DNA of 64,000 nucleotides from the NCBI GenBank assembly GCA_023417475.1, contig JAEZFP010000045.1, positions 1 through 64,000 on the forward strand, in the 5' to 3' direction. Numbering within the stretch: position 1 is the first letter of the stretch; the number at the start of each line of letters is the position of its first letter. This document shows positions 1 to 8,507 of this stretch, piece after piece. Under the pieces are notes generated by a model, which was not told the origin of the DNA, made no database searches, and saw only the letters and a program-made list of their open reading frames with translations. The translations under genes and the position numbers were made by a program. The DNA is from Bacillota bacterium (GTDB lineage Bacteria; Bacillota; UBA4882; UBA8346).

Positions 1-127
1 GGATACGTATTCTTCGCTGAGTACTATCGACAAGTACGTGTAAACTAAAGAACCGCCGTATACCGAACGGTACGTACGGTGGTGTGAGAGGTCGGTAGGT
101 GAATTAATTACCTACCTCCTACTCGAT
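1..127 (+). mobile_element. Group II intron, 3' end (domains V and VI), truncated by window edge
   Basis: Only the 3' end of the element lies in the window. Positions 50-91 fold as a domain V: a long outer stem (ACCGCCGTA with TACGGTGGT), a 2-nt CG bulge, an inner stem TACC/GGTA and a short GAAC loop, followed by the usual GTGAGAGG linker. Positions 92-127 form a domain VI hairpin (GGTAGGT with ACCTACC) ending in CTACTCGAT, the typical 3' end of bacterial group II introns. The intron runs on the + strand, antisense to the MFS gene. The last codons of that gene are read from intron sequence, so the intron appears inserted into its 3' end. The intron-encoded protein would lie upstream of the window. 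Confidence 0.8.
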
Positions 128-1383
128 GTACAGTGACAATGATAGCGAAATAAAAGCGCCGCACAAAGCAATAAGATCAGGATCGATAATCCATAGATCA
201 ATCCGGGGTGAAGCTTATACAGATAGCCCGAGGCAAAACCCAATAAAGCGCCGAGGGCAGAGGTGATCGTGTTGTAAATCGCGTAAATTCCGGCGCGTTC
301 TTTGCCGGCGGTGGCAGTCGCCAATAAGGAGTCCAGGAAGGGTTTGGTGATGCTGTAACCGATGGAAAAAAGCGCGACAATGAACATTACAACATAGAAA
401 TTCCGGCAAGGCGCGAAGATCAATCCAAGTAAACCAATGATCTGGATAAAAATTCCCCAGATCATCACTGGCAATCGTTCCGTTTCCGCAATCTTGGGCA
501 TGAAAAACATAAAAACCAGGAACATCACAGCCGGACCCAGTCCGCCCAGAATGGCGATGGCCGAATTGTTCAATTGCAACGCTTCGGTTAGGTAAGGCGC
601 GTAATAGAGACTGGTAAAAGTGCCGATCGGAATATAGGCGTTAAATAGAATCACGACCGCAACCACCATTTTTAACAGCGGTTTTTCTTGGAACCCCGAC
701 CAAGCTTGATGGAACGCGTTTTTTGTTAGTAACCCCTGTAAGCCGTTTTGGCGGTGTTCTTTACGGAGTTGCTCGCCAACTTGGGTCTCCCGGTAAAAGT
801 GATTGCGGCCCACGATCATGATGGTCATGCTGATCAAGGCAAAAGTGAGCAGTACCCGTTCTCCGTTGATAATCCCAAGCGTCCCGATCATGATTCCGGC
901 GAGGGGAATTAATAATCCCATGGAAACCGTGATGATGTTTAAAATATTATAGGCGGCAATCTGTTGTCGGCTGTCCGCGTCTTCGACGACCATCAAATTC
1001 CAGGAGACCGACACAATCTTGACGCTGCTATTGACGACGGTCGCCAAGGCGAACATCCAAAAGTTATGGGAGAGTAAATAGAGTAGAATCGCCCCCGGCC
1101 AAGCGATCATATCAAAAATCAATGTGGTCCGTTTTCGACCCAGGACATCGGTGATCACGCCGCTGAATAACGAGATAACGGCGCTGGCAATGGCGCCGAT
1201 GGCAATGATATACCCAATTTCGATATTGGTGACGCCCATCCCTTTCATGAAAAGACTGAGGTAGAAGTTGTAGAGAACAAAGGGAATTCCCCAAAGCGGT
1301 TCAAATATGACGGAGATCCGGGTGTTGCCTTTTAATAGCCGGAACGAGTCAATGATATTAGTGGAGCGCGGGTTGATCGACAA
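112..1383 (-). CDS. MFS transporter, C-terminus formed by group II intron sequence
   Basis: A 423-residue, very hydrophobic protein with about 12 predicted membrane helices and an MFS loop motif near residues 78-86 (GVITDVLGRKR), so an inner-membrane major facilitator superfamily permease. The substrate cannot be told from sequence. The start is a TTG at 1383 behind GAGGATG. The reading frame runs about 16 nt into the group II intron before its stop, so the final residues (SSRR) are intron-derived and the native C-terminus is lost or replaced. Loss of a short cytoplasmic tail need not abolish transport. It is convergent with nothing in the window and sits beside a LysR gene on the same strand. 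Confidence 0.75.
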   Translation of the reverse strand: MSINPRSTNIIDSFRLLKGNTRISVIFEPLWGIPFVLYNFYLSLFMKGMGVTNIEIGYIIAIGAIASAVISLFSGVITDVLGRKRTTLIFDMIAWPGAILLYLLSHNFWMFALATVVNSSVKIVSVSWNLMVVEDADSRQQIAAYNILNIITVSMGLLIPLAGIMIGTLGIINGERVLLTFALISMTIMIVGRNHFYRETQVGEQLRKEHRQNGLQGLLTKNAFHQAWSGFQEKPLLKMVVAVVILFNAYIPIGTFTSLYYAPYLTEALQLNNSAIAILGGLGPAVMFLVFMFFMPKIAETERLPVMIWGIFIQIIGLLGLIFAPCRNFYVVMFIVALFSIGYSITKPFLDSLLATATAGKERAGIYAIYNTITSALGALLGFASGYLYKLHPGLIYGLSILILLLCAALLFRYHCHCTSSRR

Positions 1384-1441
1384 GCGAGTTCATCCTCTCT
1401 GTTACGTTGCAAGGGTGGCTACCGTGGTAAATTATAGCATT

Positions 1442-2347
1442 TTATGTGGGGGAATGAAACTGTTCAAACACTATTTTTGTCAATTGAATCATTGCCGATA
1501 ATGCGGGAGAAAGCCATTTGTCTTTTCGATGTAACATTTGGGTGAAAATATTCGGTTCAGGGCAATCCCAATGTAAATCATAAAGTAACCCGTCTTGAAG
1601 CTCTTTCACAACGGAAATTCGGGGCAAAATTGAAATCCCTAAGTTACTGATGACGCATTTTTTAATCATCTCGACACTTCCAAGTTCTTGGACGGATTTC
1701 AGTTGGACTCCGGATTGAGATAATTGTTGTTCCAAGAGGACTCGATAACAACAACCTTCCTCTTCCATTAAAAGGAAGTCTGCGTTTTTCAGATCGGAAG
1801 AGGCAATCGGATTGCTCTCAATGAGTGGATGTGCTTTTCCGGCAATCATTACAATCGGTTCTTCGGATAATCGTTCAATGATGCAGTTGGAATTTTGAAG
1901 CGGAGTACCAAGAAAAAACGCGAGATCAATCAGATTCTTCTGTAGCCATTCGGTAATTTCTTGGCAACTGCCCAGTTTTAGAACCAGTTTGACTAGGGGA
2001 TAACGACGTCGATATTCTTCGAAAATAGCGGGTAACCTGTAAATACAAAGCGTTTCGGGCGCTCCGATTGTAAGGGTTCCTTTCGGAATGATATTGCCAG
2101 AGACAGATTCACGGGTTTCTTCAGCTAATTTTAAAAGTTGCTCGGCATAGTCTAGTAATCGTAGACCGTCTTCGGTTAGGCAAACTTCCCGGCCTAGCCG
2201 TTCAAAAAGCCGGGTTTGGAGATCCGTTTCTAAGGCTTTGATTTGAGCGCTGACACTGGATTGCGCATAATCCAGAAGTTCGGCGGCTTTAGTGAAATTG
2301 CCGACCCTGGCAATGGTTACAAAAGTTTTTAGCTGTTGTAATTCCAT
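1442..2347 (-). CDS. LysR-family transcriptional regulator
   Basis: An N-terminal winged helix-turn-helix (residues 1-60, MELQQLKTFVTIARVGNF, then AQSSVSAQIKALE) is followed by a LysR substrate-binding domain, about 301 residues in all, the normal family length. The start chosen is the internal ATG at 2347 because the LysR consensus begins there; an upstream in-frame start at 2386 would add a non-conserved tail. It is divergent from the flavin reductase gene at 2475, the classical LysR arrangement, so it probably controls that gene. The binding domain resembles CysL/CbbR-type regulators, but the effector is not evident. Given the neighbouring island a sulfur-related effector is plausible, which is inference. 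Confidence 0.8.
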   Translation of the reverse strand: MELQQLKTFVTIARVGNFTKAAELLDYAQSSVSAQIKALETDLQTRLFERLGREVCLTEDGLRLLDYAEQLLKLAEETRESVSGNIIPKGTLTIGAPETLCIYRLPAIFEEYRRRYPLVKLVLKLGSCQEITEWLQKNLIDLAFFLGTPLQNSNCIIERLSEEPIVMIAGKAHPLIESNPIASSDLKNADFLLMEEEGCCYRVLLEQQLSQSGVQLKSVQELGSVEMIKKCVISNLGISILPRISVVKELQDGLLYDLHWDCPEPNIFTQMLHRKDKWLSPALSAMIQLTKIVFEQFHSPT

Positions 2348-2474
2348 GTTCGGAGCCTTTCTATCGAATAATGCGATTGATACCATCGAAACAATCGTCT
2401 GGAATAATTCTGCTTTAATGATACAATGAAAACAATGACCGGTCTAGATGTTAAATATGTTTTGAGGTGTTGAT

Positions 2475-3050
2475 ATGAAAAAACAACTTGGCGCACAGGA
2501 TATTTTATTTCCCGTTCCCGCCGCATTAATTGTCGGCGGTACCACGGAAAAGATGGACGTGGCAACCATCGCTTGGGTCGGAATGGTTAGTTCAACGCCG
2601 CCCACGATCGGAGTCTCTTTTGATAAACGCCGTTATACGTTGGAATTAATTCAAGCTACCAAAGAATTTACAGTGAACATACCCAGTGCGGATTTGGTCA
2701 TAGAGACCGATTATTGCGGTTTGGTCTCGGGAAGGGGTTTAAACAAGTTTACGAAAGCGGATTTAACCCCCATTCCCAGCCAGCGAATACAGACTCCGAT
2801 AATTGAAGAATGCCCTTTTAACCTAGAGTGTCGGGTGACCCAGGAGGTGCAACTCGGTGATTTTGTTTTGGTAATGGGCGAAGTCGTTGAAACCCATATT
2901 GATCAGGATAAAGTTTTTGCAGTGGATAGAGATGTAAAGATCGATATCGCCAAAGTGAATCCGCTGGTTTATTGCCCTACGATTCGGGAGTATTGGAGCA
3001 TCGGGAATAAATTGGGAAATGCGTTTCAGATCGGGAAAGAATTGTTGTGA
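2475..3050 (+). CDS. Flavin reductase family protein (flavoredoxin-like, FMN-binding split barrel)
   Basis: 191 residues matching the flavin reductase-like domain: an N-terminal FPVPAALIVGG strand, then VATIAWVGMVSSTPPTIGVS and RYTLELI, and a late EVVETHID segment, the usual layout for flavoredoxin proteins of anaerobes. Such proteins bind FMN and pass electrons from NAD(P)H or ferredoxin. An SsuE-like role, supplying reduced flavin for sulfonate desulfonation, is one option, but no SsuD monooxygenase is seen and the host looks anaerobic. ATG start with a GAGGTGTTGAT ribosome binding site. A weak extended -10 (TG-A-TACAAT, 2419-2427) lies upstream. Divergent from the LysR gene. Confidence 0.75.
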   Translation: MKKQLGAQDILFPVPAALIVGGTTEKMDVATIAWVGMVSSTPPTIGVSFDKRRYTLELIQATKEFTVNIPSADLVIETDYCGLVSGRGLNKFTKADLTPIPSQRIQTPIIEECPFNLECRVTQEVQLGDFVLVMGEVVETHIDQDKVFAVDRDVKIDIAKVNPLVYCPTIREYWSIGNKLGNAFQIGKELL

Positions 3051-3143
3051 GTATGACTGAAAACTTTAAAACCAGTCGAACAAGGGTGTTGCTGACGGCG
3101 AATCGGAACGATCAAAATATTAACAATTTAACCAATTAAAGTA

Positions 3144-3172
3144 TTGACAAATTGCGGAAGAAAGCATATGAT
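3144..3172 (+). promoter_or_regulatory. Sigma-A promoter of the first nif-like operon
   Basis: TTGACA at 3144-3149 and TATGAT at 3167-3172 with a 17-bp spacer. Transcription would begin near 3179, giving a leader of about 265 nt before the NifX-like gene that contains two conditional terminator elements. The same hexamer pair and spacing recur at 36631-36659. Confidence 0.7.
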
Positions 3173-3255
3173 GAATTATATCCACTTAATCATACTTACT
3201 TAATTGGAATTAAAATATCATTTTTATGATTGCCAAACTTCGAATACCATAATTA

Positions 3256-3319
3256 CCGTTGACCGGGCGACTGGAGACCAAGACGTTTTTCAAAATAGGA
3301 AAAACGCTTGGTCTTTTTT
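3256..3319 (+). promoter_or_regulatory. Leader element A1: antiterminator-like hairpin overlapping an intrinsic terminator
   Basis: A small hairpin (CCGG, loop GCGA, CTGG) with a TTGA / A asymmetric internal loop is followed at once by GAGACCAAGACG, whose complement CGCTTGGTCT precedes a T6 run. The conserved hairpin uses the GACC that also forms the 5' side of the terminator stem, so the two folds exclude each other. First of two tandem copies upstream of the NifX-like gene; five relatives occur later in the island. Confidence 0.75.
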
Positions 3320-3347
3320 GTAAGGCCTAGATTTCAATGACAAAATT

Positions 3348-3408
3348 GGTTGACCAGAGTGACTGGAGGCTGAGAACTCTCGGTATTGAGAGCGTTCTAG
3401 CCTTTTTT
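3348..3408 (+). promoter_or_regulatory. Leader element A2: second tandem antiterminator/terminator element
   Basis: GGTT, GA, CCAG, loop AGTGA, CTGG, A, GGCT forms the conserved hairpin. The overlapping terminator stem pairs AGGCTGAGAAC with GTTCTAGCCT and ends in T6. It lies 28 nt after element A1 and about 35 nt before the NifX-like gene. Two such switches in series would give tight control of the operon. Confidence 0.75.
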
Positions 3409-3443
3409 ATTTTTTGGATTGAGGAAAGGAGGGCAGGTAACGC

Positions 3444-3827
3444 ATGGCTTTGAAAGTGGCGGTGGTGAGTAAGGACGGTGAGCTTATTAATGAACATTTT
3501 GGGCGAGCCAAACATTTTTTGATCTTTCGTTTGCTGGATGAACGTTTTGTCTTGTCTGAAGTTAGGGAAGTGGAATCCCCGCACACCTCAATTACACAAC
3601 ATGATGCGGAGACGCTTGACCGGATGATTAAATCACTTTCCGATTGTTACTTGGTATTGGCGGATCAGATCGGTACGGGAGCAATTACATTATTGCGGCA
3701 GAAAGGGATAAAATCGTTCGCTGTCTCAGGTTCGATTCGACAAGCTCTCGATAAACTGGCGGTCTCCTTTGAAGTAAAGCAATATTTAAAAGTCAGGAGT
3801 GATGGGATTGGGAACAAAAAAAATTAA
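3444..3827 (+). CDS. NifX/NifY-type dinitrogenase cofactor-binding domain protein
   Basis: 127 residues matching the small Fe-Mo cofactor biosynthesis domain (PF02579 family; NifX, VnfX, C-terminal domain of NifB). The N-terminal strand KVAVVSKDG is followed by the hallmark INEHFGRAKHFLIF, and a later DQIGTGAITLLRQKGIKSF segment closes the RNase H-like fold. Members hold or carry NifB-co or related Fe-S clusters during cofactor assembly. ATG start behind GGAGGGCAGG. It is first in the operon with the NifH-like gene, which it overlaps by 20 bp. Its place beside H1 and ahead of D1K1 suggests cluster trafficking for the nitrogenase-like enzyme. Confidence 0.8.
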   Translation: MALKVAVVSKDGELINEHFGRAKHFLIFRLLDERFVLSEVREVESPHTSITQHDAETLDRMIKSLSDCYLVLADQIGTGAITLLRQKGIKSFAVSGSIRQALDKLAVSFEVKQYLKVRSDGIGNKKN

Positions 3828-4686
3828 ACAAATTGCAATTTACGGGAAAGGGGGCATTGGTAAATCCACCACCACTTCCAATATTAGCGCCGCCTTGGCG
3901 GATGCGGGATATAAGGTGATGCAATTCGGTTGCGATCCGAAGAGTGATTCTACCAATACTTTGCGAGATGGCAAATATATCCCGACGGTATTGGATACCT
4001 TGCGTGAGAAAAATGGAGTCAAAGCCGAGGAAGTAATTTTTGAAGGTTATGGCGGGGTTTATTGCGTCGAAGCCGGTGGGCCCGCTCCCGGAGTCGGTTG
4101 TGCCGGGCGCGGAATCATTACAGCGGTCCAACTGTTGAAACAACAAAAGATCTTTGAATCGTTGGATCTGGACATTGTTATCTTTGATGTTTTGGGTGAT
4201 GTTGTCTGCGGCGGATTTGCCGTTCCGGTCCGGGAAGGTATTGCTGAACATGTTTTTACTGTTTCCTCCGCAGATTTCATGGCAATTTATGCGGCCAACA
4301 ATCTCTTTAAAGGGATTCAGAAATATTCCAACGCCGGCGGAGCGTTGCTAGGCGGCGTAATCGCTAACTCCATCAATGCTCCATATGCTCAATCCATCAT
4401 TGATGATTTTGTCCGGCAAACCCAGACTCAAGTTGTTGAGTATGTGCCCAGGTCGGTGACGGTGACCCAGAGTGAATTGCAAGGAAAAACAACGATCGAA
4501 GCGGCGCCCCATTCGGAACAGGCCAAGATATATCGTCGCCTGGCACAACGCATCGCCGATCATCACCAGTCCAAAGTTCCGGCTCCCCTGGATGTGAAGG
4601 AATTGCGGGATTGGGCGGCCAAATGGGCTGATGCCATTCTGGCGCTGGAGACTGGCGAAATCCGTAGCGAAGCGGTAGGAATTTAA
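3808..4686 (+). CDS. NifH-like nitrogenase reductase (Fe protein) H1
   Basis: About 292 residues. It has a P-loop (GKGGIGKSTTTSN, residues 13-25), Cys98 in GVGCAGRG and Cys134 in GDVVCGGFAVP, the two ligands that hold the [4Fe-4S] cluster between subunits, plus the Arg next to Cys98 that is ADP-ribosylated in true NifH. It would pass electrons to a NifDK-like partner with ATP hydrolysis. I prefer the TTG at 3808, 8 nt after AGGAG; GTG 3799 and ATG 3802 are too close to it. The second copy (33366) has the same TTG start and the same length. Followed by D1, K1, a transporter, K2 and D2, so it probably serves both D/K pairs. It has a conserved C-terminal extension (DVKELRDWAAKWAD). Confidence 0.9.
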   Translation: MGTKKIKQIAIYGKGGIGKSTTTSNISAALADAGYKVMQFGCDPKSDSTNTLRDGKYIPTVLDTLREKNGVKAEEVIFEGYGGVYCVEAGGPAPGVGCAGRGIITAVQLLKQQKIFESLDLDIVIFDVLGDVVCGGFAVPVREGIAEHVFTVSSADFMAIYAANNLFKGIQKYSNAGGALLGGVIANSINAPYAQSIIDDFVRQTQTQVVEYVPRSVTVTQSELQGKTTIEAAPHSEQAKIYRRLAQRIADHHQSKVPAPLDVKELRDWAAKWADAILALETGEIRSEAVGI

Positions 4687-4824
4687 AAACAATATAATTT
4701 GGATAAAATTTTATTTTTGACGTTTGAGCGGATTTCAACTGATAAGTTAAGGCAGTTACCGCGATGATCGTCCCAATATGGATTGCGGCGGACAGCGCAA
4801 GCTGATATATGAGGGGGTTTGATT

Positions 4825-6297
4825 ATGCCGATCAATATTCAAAGTCTGGAGTCTCCTACCCGGGAAAACCGGCTTGGGGCAATTACCGGTTATCATGGCA
4901 CGATTAACGATTTAGCGGCTCGGGCGGGTGGTTGCACGCTCAAGAACCGGGAACGCAGTTTCAGTCAGACCAGCGCTTGCAGTTCCGGTTGCGCCCAGGG
5001 ACATCTGGCTGGAATCCGCGACGCCGCTATCGTTAGTCACGCTCCAATTGGTTGCGCCGCGGACTCAATCGGCGCCAACGTGCAGAACAAATGGGGCAGT
5101 AAGGTTCGTAACTGGGAATACCGCAATGTCAATTTCATTTGCACCAATATGACCGAAGAGGATACAGTCTTCGGCGCCGCTACTAAATTGCGCGAGGCGG
5201 TCCGAGAGGCATACCGCCGCTTCAATCCGAAAGCGATTTTTGTAACCACTTCGTGCACTTCGGCGATTATCGGTGAAGACATCAACGGCGTCCTGGATGA
5301 ATTGCGGGAGGAGATTCCGGTACCATTGGCTCCGGTCTTTTGCGAGGGTTTTCGTTCCAAAGTGTGGGCCTCCGGTTTCGATGCCGCTTATCATGCCATT
5401 CTGACATGGATCGTCAAGCCGCCGCAACAAAAGACCAATGTAGTCAATATGATTAATTTCCGGGGTAGCGCCAAGGAGACCATTACCCGGATCCTGGCCC
5501 GTCTGGACTTGCGGCCGGTATTTATCGCGCCCTTCAGCACCGTTGAAGAGCTTACGAAGATCTCGGAGTCGGCGGCGACCATCAGTATTTGTGGCACTTT
5601 AGGTGGCTATTTAGGTAACGGCTTGGAGGAGCATTTTGGCGTTCCGTATGTAAAATCACTGCAACCCCATGGGATTGCCGGCATGGACAGTTGGCTCCGG
5701 GGGTTGGGTAAGGCGGTCGGCAAGGAGACGGAAGTAGAGACGTTCATTGCCGAGGAGAAAGAACGGATCGCCCCCGAGTTGAGCGAGATACGGCAAAAGC
5801 TAAAGGGACGCAAAGCGGTGATTGGGATGGGGCCGAGTTTCGGTCACAATTATGTGCGGGTGTTGGAGGAGTTGGGAGTCGAAGTGATCTGGGGCGCGAC
5901 CTGGCATTTTGATCAACAATACGACCATGGCACCTGTCCGGAATCGACCTTGGATATTGCCGGGACGAAGCGAATCCCCGATCTGCCGGTCAGCGTCTGC
6001 GACCAACAGAACTACGAGCTGCTGAATCTGTTAAACCGTTTACGGCCGGACATCTATGTCTCACGTCATGGAGGTACTTCGGTTTGGGCTACCAAGATGG
6101 GAATTACCTCCGTCATGGTCGCCGACGAGTTTAGCGCCTTTGGTTACCGAGGGTTGATCGATTTTGGCTACCGGATCATTGATGCGTTAGCCAACCGCAG
6201 TCTGGCGAAGAATCTGGCGGCAAGGATTAAGTTACCCTATACCGATTGGTGGCTGGAACAGGATAGTTTCAGTTTGTTAAAGGAGGCTGAGGGATGA
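4825..6297 (+). CDS. NifD-like nitrogenase-family alpha subunit D1
   Basis: 490 residues, oxidoreductase/nitrogenase component 1 fold. P-cluster-type ligands are present: Cys56 (SSGCAQG), Cys77 (APIGC) and Cys144 (TTSCTSAIIGED). Cys256 (ISICGTLGG) aligns with FeMo-co ligand alpha-Cys275. Where NifD has alpha-His442, D1 reads VADEFSAFGYRG without His. The CEGFRSKVWASGF segment lacks alpha-Gln191 and alpha-His195, and alpha-Arg96 is missing, so N2 reduction is unlikely. The features fit nitrogenase-like C-S lyases (methylthio-alkane reductase branch); the substrate is inferred only. Start ATG 4825 with GAGGGGG 7 nt upstream. It overlaps K1 by 4 bp. D1 diverges from D2 and D3, which resemble each other more. 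Confidence 0.85.
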   Translation: MPINIQSLESPTRENRLGAITGYHGTINDLAARAGGCTLKNRERSFSQTSACSSGCAQGHLAGIRDAAIVSHAPIGCAADSIGANVQNKWGSKVRNWEYRNVNFICTNMTEEDTVFGAATKLREAVREAYRRFNPKAIFVTTSCTSAIIGEDINGVLDELREEIPVPLAPVFCEGFRSKVWASGFDAAYHAILTWIVKPPQQKTNVVNMINFRGSAKETITRILARLDLRPVFIAPFSTVEELTKISESAATISICGTLGGYLGNGLEEHFGVPYVKSLQPHGIAGMDSWLRGLGKAVGKETEVETFIAEEKERIAPELSEIRQKLKGRKAVIGMGPSFGHNYVRVLEELGVEVIWGATWHFDQQYDHGTCPESTLDIAGTKRIPDLPVSVCDQQNYELLNLLNRLRPDIYVSRHGGTSVWATKMGITSVMVADEFSAFGYRGLIDFGYRIIDALANRSLAKNLAARIKLPYTDWWLEQDSFSLLKEAEG

Positions 6298-7616
6298 ACG
6301 TACAGCTGGTAGAACAGATCCGTCATGTATGCGCCCTCGGCGCTTTGCAGACCGTTCAAGCCATTGACCACGCGGTTCCCATCTTGCATGCCGGACCGGG
6401 TTGCGGCCAAAAATTATGGAACGCGCTGGCGGTGGAGAATGGTTGTCAGGGTTCCGGGTATATCGGGGGCCATTCAGTCCCATCTACCAATGCCAGTGAA
6501 AAAGAGATCATCTTCGGTGGAACACAGCGTCTCCAAGAGGTGGTGGCGAACTCCTTTAAAGTTTTGGACGCTGATCTGTATGTGGTACTGACTGGATGTA
6601 CCTCGGATATTGTCGGCGACGATGTCGGCGAAGTCGTCCGGGGCTTTCAGAATCAGGGAAAACCGATTGTTTATGCGGAGACCGGCGGGTTTAAAGGAAC
6701 GAACATTTTCGGTCATGAGACGGTGTTGGATGCGATTATCGATCAATATCTGCCCAAAACGGCGCCAACAATTGAAACGGGCCTCGTCAATGTCTGGTCG
6801 GTGGTTCCTTTCCACGATGCTTTTTGGACCGGGAATTTAAAAAGTATCGGTCAGTTACTCACGGCAATCGGTCTGAAACCGAACCTCATCTTTGGACCGG
6901 GGCGAGGGGTTGCCGCCTTGCGCAAAATCCCCCAAGCCCAGTTTAACTTGGTGCTTTCGCCATGGGTTGGCTTACAGACAGCCAAACGGTTGCAGGAAAA
7001 GTATGCGACACCCTTTTTACACTATCCGGCTTTGCCGATTGGACCGACGGAAACGAGCAACTTTTTACGGACGGTCGGCCAGTTTGCCGGTATGCGGCCA
7101 GAGGTGATCGAGGATGTGATTCGGGAAGGCGAAGATGATTATTATTACTATATTGAACGAACCGCCGACATCATTCTTGAAACACGCCTGATGCCGCGGC
7201 GTTTTGTGACCATTGCCGATAGTTTTTATGCTTTGGGTATTTCGCGTTTTCTCATCAATGACTTAGGACTATTGCCGGAGACTCAGTTTATCACCGATGA
7301 CACCCCAGTGGAGTATCAGGAAACAATCCGGTCCGAGTTTCAACACTTTATTGAAGGAATTACCGCGCCGGTGGTCTTCACCAACGATGGCGGGTTAGCC
7401 CATGAACAGTTGCGGAAGGTGAATTTCCACAGCCGTCCGCTCATTTTAGGCAGCGCTTGGGAACGGGTCTTAAGTAAGGAGCTCAATGGTTACCAATTAT
7501 CGATTTCGTTACCTGTCACCGATCGGATGGTGTTAGACCGTTCTTATGTAGGTTACGATGGGGCACAGCGTTTGATTGAAGATATTTATTCCGTGGTGTT
7601 GCAAGACTTTCAATAG
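6294..7616 (+). CDS. NifK-like nitrogenase-family beta subunit K1
   Basis: 440 residues, component 1 fold. Three cysteines match the beta-side P-cluster ligands: Cys13 (HVCALGAL), Cys37 (GPGCGQ) and Cys102 (TGCTSDIVGDD). The SVPSTNASEKEIIFGG segment corresponds to the Ser/Thr-rich P-cluster loop of NifK. The long NifK N-terminal arm is absent; the first cysteine sits only 13 residues in, as in VnfK/NifN-like or MAR-type proteins. Translationally coupled to D1 (ATG within the D1 stop region, RBS GGAGG). Together D1K1 should form an alpha2beta2 enzyme reduced by H1. A scaffold (NifN-like) role cannot be excluded from sequence alone. Confidence 0.85.
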   Translation: MNVQLVEQIRHVCALGALQTVQAIDHAVPILHAGPGCGQKLWNALAVENGCQGSGYIGGHSVPSTNASEKEIIFGGTQRLQEVVANSFKVLDADLYVVLTGCTSDIVGDDVGEVVRGFQNQGKPIVYAETGGFKGTNIFGHETVLDAIIDQYLPKTAPTIETGLVNVWSVVPFHDAFWTGNLKSIGQLLTAIGLKPNLIFGPGRGVAALRKIPQAQFNLVLSPWVGLQTAKRLQEKYATPFLHYPALPIGPTETSNFLRTVGQFAGMRPEVIEDVIREGEDDYYYYIERTADIILETRLMPRRFVTIADSFYALGISRFLINDLGLLPETQFITDDTPVEYQETIRSEFQHFIEGITAPVVFTNDGGLAHEQLRKVNFHSRPLILGSAWERVLSKELNGYQLSISLPVTDRMVLDRSYVGYDGAQRLIEDIYSVVLQDFQ

Positions 7617-7690
7617 TTTCGCGTGTCATCAGCGAAGCGATTAATACTTATATTGTGTGGATTCAAGCTGTAAAGATTGGAGGTGAAATT

Positions 7691-8473
7691 ATGACGGTTG
7701 ATTTTTTTAAAAAAACCTATGAGATGATCTATAGTCTGTTGGCGATCGCCATTTTTGTATTAATTTGGGAAATAACCGCCCGGTTAGGCGTGATAAATCC
7801 AACCTTTTTGCCCCCTTTTTCCAAAGTCGCCGTGGCCTTTTGGAATCTAACGGTATCGGGCACGTTAGTGATACATTTATTCATCAGTTTGCAACGGGCC
7901 GTGCTTGGATTTACCGCAGGTTTGCTCATCTCGATTCCATTGGGATTATTGATCGGATGGTATCAGGGGTTCGAACGTTTTATCGATCCGTTGCTGCAAA
8001 CCTTTCGCCAAACTTCCGCATTGTCATTGTTTCCCGTATTCATCTTACTTTTCGGAATCGGGGAAACCTCCAAGGTAGCGATTATTTTCTGGGGCGTGCA
8101 GTGGCCAATTTTGTTGAATACAATCTCTGGAGTAAAAAGTGTGGAACCCGTGTTGATCAAATCGGCCCGCTCCATGGGCGCTTCATCACTTACTTTATTT
8201 CGCAAGGTGATTATTCCCGGCGCATTTCCGTCGATTTTCACCGGGATTCGCCTGAGCGCCACCTATTCAATTTTGATCCTTATTGCAGCTGAGATGATCG
8301 GGTCCAATGCCGGACTTGGTTTTCTCCTGTATACATCGGAGACCACTTTTCAAATTCCGGAGATGTATGCGGCGATCGTAACCATGTCGCTGCTAGGTCT
8401 GGTCATCAATTATATTTTAATGGGAGTCAATACGCGAATTACCCGTTGGAAAGAGGACCTGCCGCTTAACTAA
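7691..8473 (+). CDS. SsuC/TauC-type ABC permease P1
   Basis: 260 residues with about six membrane helices and the EAA-type cytoplasmic loop (KSARSMGASSLTLFRKVIIP), followed by FTGIRLSATYSILILIAAEM, typical of nitrate/sulfonate/taurine permeases. ATG at 7691 behind GGAGGTG is clearly the start. It sits between K1 and a binding protein, with no ATPase nearby; the only Ssu/Tau-type ATPase of the island is at 19281. P1 belongs to the short permease type (also P3, P5, P7) and may pair with the long type P2 at 12437. Likely substrate: an organosulfur anion, by family and context. Confidence 0.85.
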   Translation: MTVDFFKKTYEMIYSLLAIAIFVLIWEITARLGVINPTFLPPFSKVAVAFWNLTVSGTLVIHLFISLQRAVLGFTAGLLISIPLGLLIGWYQGFERFIDPLLQTFRQTSALSLFPVFILLFGIGETSKVAIIFWGVQWPILLNTISGVKSVEPVLIKSARSMGASSLTLFRKVIIPGAFPSIFTGIRLSATYSILILIAAEMIGSNAGLGFLLYTSETTFQIPEMYAAIVTMSLLGLVINYILMGVNTRITRWKEDLPLN

Positions 8474-8507
8474 AGATTTCATGGTCCGACATGAATGGAG
8501 GAAGCAG

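Noticed and set aside
2475..3050. SsuE of an aerobic SsuED desulfonation system
   Set aside because: No SsuD or other flavin monooxygenase in the window, and the host appears anaerobic; flavoredoxin-like is the safer call.
3256..3408. S-box, cobalamin, SAM-II or T-box riboswitch as explanation of the leader elements
   Set aside because: The conserved part is only about 23 nt and has none of the core sequences of those classes.
3808..7616. Protochlorophyllide/chlorophyllide reductase or F430 (CfbCD) reductase
   Set aside because: Those enzymes carry a single [4Fe-4S] with fewer cysteines and no FeMo-co cysteine; here all six P-cluster cysteines and a NifB-like gene are present.
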